From contig CALGBN010000401.1 in the NCBI GenBank assembly GCA_937877765.1, positions 1 to 8,168 of the forward strand: DNA of 8,168 nucleotides, given 5' to 3'. The notes beneath the pieces were generated by a model, which worked only from the letters and a program-made list of their open reading frames with translations, searched no databases and was not told where the DNA came from. The position numbers and the translations under genes were made by a program. How positions within the stretch are numbered: the first letter of the stretch is position 1; every line of letters begins with the position of its first letter. Shown in pieces: positions 5,910-8,168 of this stretch. This DNA comes from Candidatus Bathyarchaeota archaeon (GTDB lineage Archaea; Thermoproteota; Bathyarchaeia; TCS64).

Positions 5910-6110
5910 CTAGGTCTTGAGTCTCATAAACTTGAGCATCCTGACACGGCTTGTCGAGACATTCATCTTGTAGATCTCCACCAAGCCTTTCCGGACTAGG
6001 CTAGGTACCGCACCGCTCTCCCATGGTGTGAGATCTTTGCACATTATGTCGCCTTGGCAGACCCTGTCGTAGACTTTTTGCTCCGCTGAGCTTAGTTTTT
6101 TGTCAGACAA
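5910..6110 (-). CDS. Small winged-helix-like protein (66 aa), unknown function
   Basis: The short basic protein has a pattern of helices that looks like a compact winged helix: LSSAEQKVYDRVCQG as a first helix, a polar segment DIMCKDLTPW, ESGAVPSLVRKGLVEIYK as the likely recognition helix and start of the wing, then a basic end (SRVRMLKFMRLK). It may be a small DNA-binding regulator or basal chromatin/transcription protein. It has two cysteines (C18, C24) but no zinc motif. The start is TTG at 6110; the frame is closed upstream by a TGA and offers no other start, and a GGAG lies 4 nt before the TTG. It sits 46 nt after the DUF917-like gene and 44 nt before the glycosidase-like gene, which has its own promoter. 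No precise family was recognised. Confidence 0.6.
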   Translation of the reverse strand: MSDKKLSSAEQKVYDRVCQGDIMCKDLTPWESGAVPSLVRKGLVEIYKMNVSTSRVRMLKFMRLKT

Positions 6111-6114
6111 TGTT

Positions 6115-6118
6115 CTCC
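6115..6118 (-). promoter_or_regulatory. Shine-Dalgarno before the TTG start of the 66-aa gene
   Basis: The minus strand reads GTGGAG-AACA-TTG. GGAG four bases before the TTG is somewhat close but is the only start signal available, and it supports the unusual start codon. No convincing TATA box was seen in the 46-nt gap to the upstream gene. Confidence 0.45.
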
Positions 6119-6156
6119 ACTGTTTTAATGATCAGTGAACGGTAAAAGAATAGTGG

Positions 6157-7221
6157 TTAGCCTTTGAGGTAGCCTTCAAGGTACTTGACCATGGTTTTTC
6201 CTAAGGCTTCCTCTATGGGTTTGTAGGCTTCCCGGTACCGGTTTCCGTCTCCTACTGGTATCTTTTCTCTGGGGGCGTTCACCAAGTAGATGGTTTGTCC
6301 TTTCTCAAGGGCGGCACTGGTTACTGGTTCACCTTTTTCGTTGAAGGTGGTCATCAAGTCAGGGAAAGTAGCCAGCCTCTCTCCATCCTTCTCTAAAGTC
6401 ATATACTCGTTGACATAGCTTAGCTCCCACTCTTGGTCACCTTCTCTGAGGATCATCATGCCCACATCAAAGCCTCCTTTCGCCTCGATGGTTTTCTCAA
6501 CTATCTCCGCCTTGCAGAATAGTTCACCTCCAAGGAAATCACTCGATGCTTGCACTCTTTTATCCGGGTCATCCCCAGCCTCCAGATACTTGTAACCGAG
6601 ATCAATACCCATCTTGATGGCACCCGGGGCACCATGCATAAGAGTATAGCTTACTGGGACAGGGTCGCGTACCATAGCTATCAATGCCTTCATGTAACGT
6701 GCTTGGGCTCTGATGGCTGCACCAGTTGTCTCAAGGCTACCCCGCGAGACAACCTCACTGCCTTCCGTGACACCAACCTTAACGCTATCATACTTGGTAC
6801 GTTGAAGCCCCATGCTACCCATCAAAGCAGTAGGATGAGCACGCCCATCCCCCGGAGTATCAACAACAGGCAAACCAAGAGCAGCCGCAATAACCCAGCC
6901 ACCGAAACTGTTCTGACCACCGTTCTCAGCGGCTATCAAGCCGTGAAACTCTACACCCACATCTCTGAGCAGCTGTGCTGCCTTGATGAAGTGCATTGGC
7001 TTTGTGTCACCGGGTTCAGTTGGTGCACCCAATGCGGCGCTTGTTATCACCTTCCAGTCTGGATTAGCCTCCTCTGGAGCCCACAGCTCCACTTTGCCGA
7101 TCTCAAGGGCTAGGTATCCGTCTCTTAGACCCGTCTCGGGCCATCCTCCTCCGCCTCCTCCAAGGATGGTTCCTCCGATGGCTAGGGCTTTTACATCATC
7201 TTTAGTGATTATCTTAGGCAT
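6157..7221 (-). CDS. DUF917 / S-methyl-thiohydantoin desulfurase-like protein
   Basis: The protein matches the family first called DUF917, later named after S-methyl thiohydantoin desulfurase, and related to hydantoinase/oxoprolinase-type proteins. Family marks are the opening ITKDDVKALAIGGTILGGGGGG, the glycine-rich turn, AAENGGQNSFGGWVIAAALGLPVVDTPGDGRAHPT in the first third, and a separate C-terminal beta-rich part (from about residue 210, FLGGELFCKAEIVEKT onward). Its length (354 residues from the ATG) is normal for the family. I chose the ATG at 7221 (MPKIITKDD) over the TTG at 7227 because the former starts like its relatives. Members occur near hydantoin or amino-acid degradation genes, and here two D-aminoacylases lie downstream. 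The actual substrate is not known. It begins just after the porB terminator and seems to have its own promoter. Confidence 0.82.
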   Translation of the reverse strand: MPKIITKDDVKALAIGGTILGGGGGGWPETGLRDGYLALEIGKVELWAPEEANPDWKVITSAALGAPTEPGDTKPMHFIKAAQLLRDVGVEFHGLIAAENGGQNSFGGWVIAAALGLPVVDTPGDGRAHPTALMGSMGLQRTKYDSVKVGVTEGSEVVSRGSLETTGAAIRAQARYMKALIAMVRDPVPVSYTLMHGAPGAIKMGIDLGYKYLEAGDDPDKRVQASSDFLGGELFCKAEIVEKTIEAKGGFDVGMMILREGDQEWELSYVNEYMTLEKDGERLATFPDLMTTFNEKGEPVTSAALEKGQTIYLVNAPREKIPVGDGNRYREAYKPIEEALGKTMVKYLEGYLKG

Positions 7222-7243
7222 AATCAATAGTAGAGGCTGATAG

Positions 7244-7260
7244 TTTTAGAAATATTCGAC
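7244..7260 (-). promoter_or_regulatory. Candidate TATA promoter of the DUF917-like gene
   Basis: The minus strand reads GTCGAATATTTCTAAAA. An AATATTT core centred near 7252 lies about 30 nt upstream of the ATG at 7221, so transcription would start within a few bases of it. There is no Shine-Dalgarno before this ATG, in keeping with a leaderless or near-leaderless mRNA. The match to a TATA consensus is only fair. Confidence 0.4.
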
Positions 7261-7284
7261 TAAAAAAGGGATAAAATGGGGGGT
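7261..7284 (-). terminator. Oligo-T terminator after porB
   Basis: Just downstream of the porB stop the minus strand reads CCCATTTTATCCCTTTTTTAG, with a run of six T at 7262-7267 and a preceding ATTTTAT. Archaeal RNA polymerase commonly stops in such U-rich tracts without a hairpin. It separates porB from the DUF917-like gene. Confidence 0.55.

Positions 7285-8168
<884 letters not shown>

Noticed and set aside
6550..7113. 187-codon plus-strand frame opposite the DUF917-like gene
   Set aside because: The minus-strand gene has clear family motifs through this stretch, so the opposite frame is a coding shadow.

Overview
The window reads as a piece of an archaeal contig, probably from a metagenome or single-cell assembly. 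The archaeal signs are BRE/TATA-like promoters 24-30 nt upstream of starts that lack a Shine-Dalgarno (leaderless or nearly leaderless genes), oligo-T gene ends, an Lrp/AsnC regulator divergent from a type I glutamine synthetase, and a stand-alone pyruvate:ferredoxin oxidoreductase beta subunit of the four-subunit type. The lineage cannot be fixed from this window. An Asgard (Thorarchaeia-like) or Bathyarchaeia-like source would fit the mid-range base composition and gene content, but that is a guess.

Positions 1-70 are not genomic. They are an Illumina Nextera P7 adapter, an 8-nt i7 index and the Tn5 mosaic end. They are fused to a glutamine synthetase gene (71-702, minus strand) that is therefore cut after about 210 codons. 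The AT-rich intergenic region 703-989 carries divergent promoters for glnA (minus) and an Lrp-type regulator (990-1445, plus), with several palindromes and inverted repeats that look like operators. The regulator converges on the next gene with only 5 nt between stop codons, and a small hairpin spans both stops.

From 1451 to 8168 every gene is on the minus strand, so it is read from high to low coordinates. The 3' part of porB (7285-8168, open at the window edge) ends in an oligo-T tract. A DUF917 / S-methyl-thiohydantoin-desulfurase-like protein follows (6157-7221), then a 66-aa winged-helix-like protein (5910-6110) with a TTG start. Next is an apparent three-gene operon with its own TATA box: a membrane-anchored or secreted glycosidase-like TIM-barrel protein (4663-5865) and two tandem, diverged N-acyl-D-amino-acid deacylases (3059-4648 and 1451-3016).

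Read together, the genes suggest nitrogen and amino-acid scavenging. An extracellular glycosidase-like protein and two cytoplasmic D-aminoacylase-type amidohydrolases could use cell-wall or detrital N-acyl-D-amino acids. A hydantoin-type enzyme lies beside them. Released ammonia would feed glutamine synthetase, which may be controlled by the divergent Lrp protein, and PorB links to 2-oxoacid oxidation. This joint role is inference. No CRISPR array, RNA gene, insertion sequence or recognisable defence system was found, and I do not see a clearly new multi-gene system.
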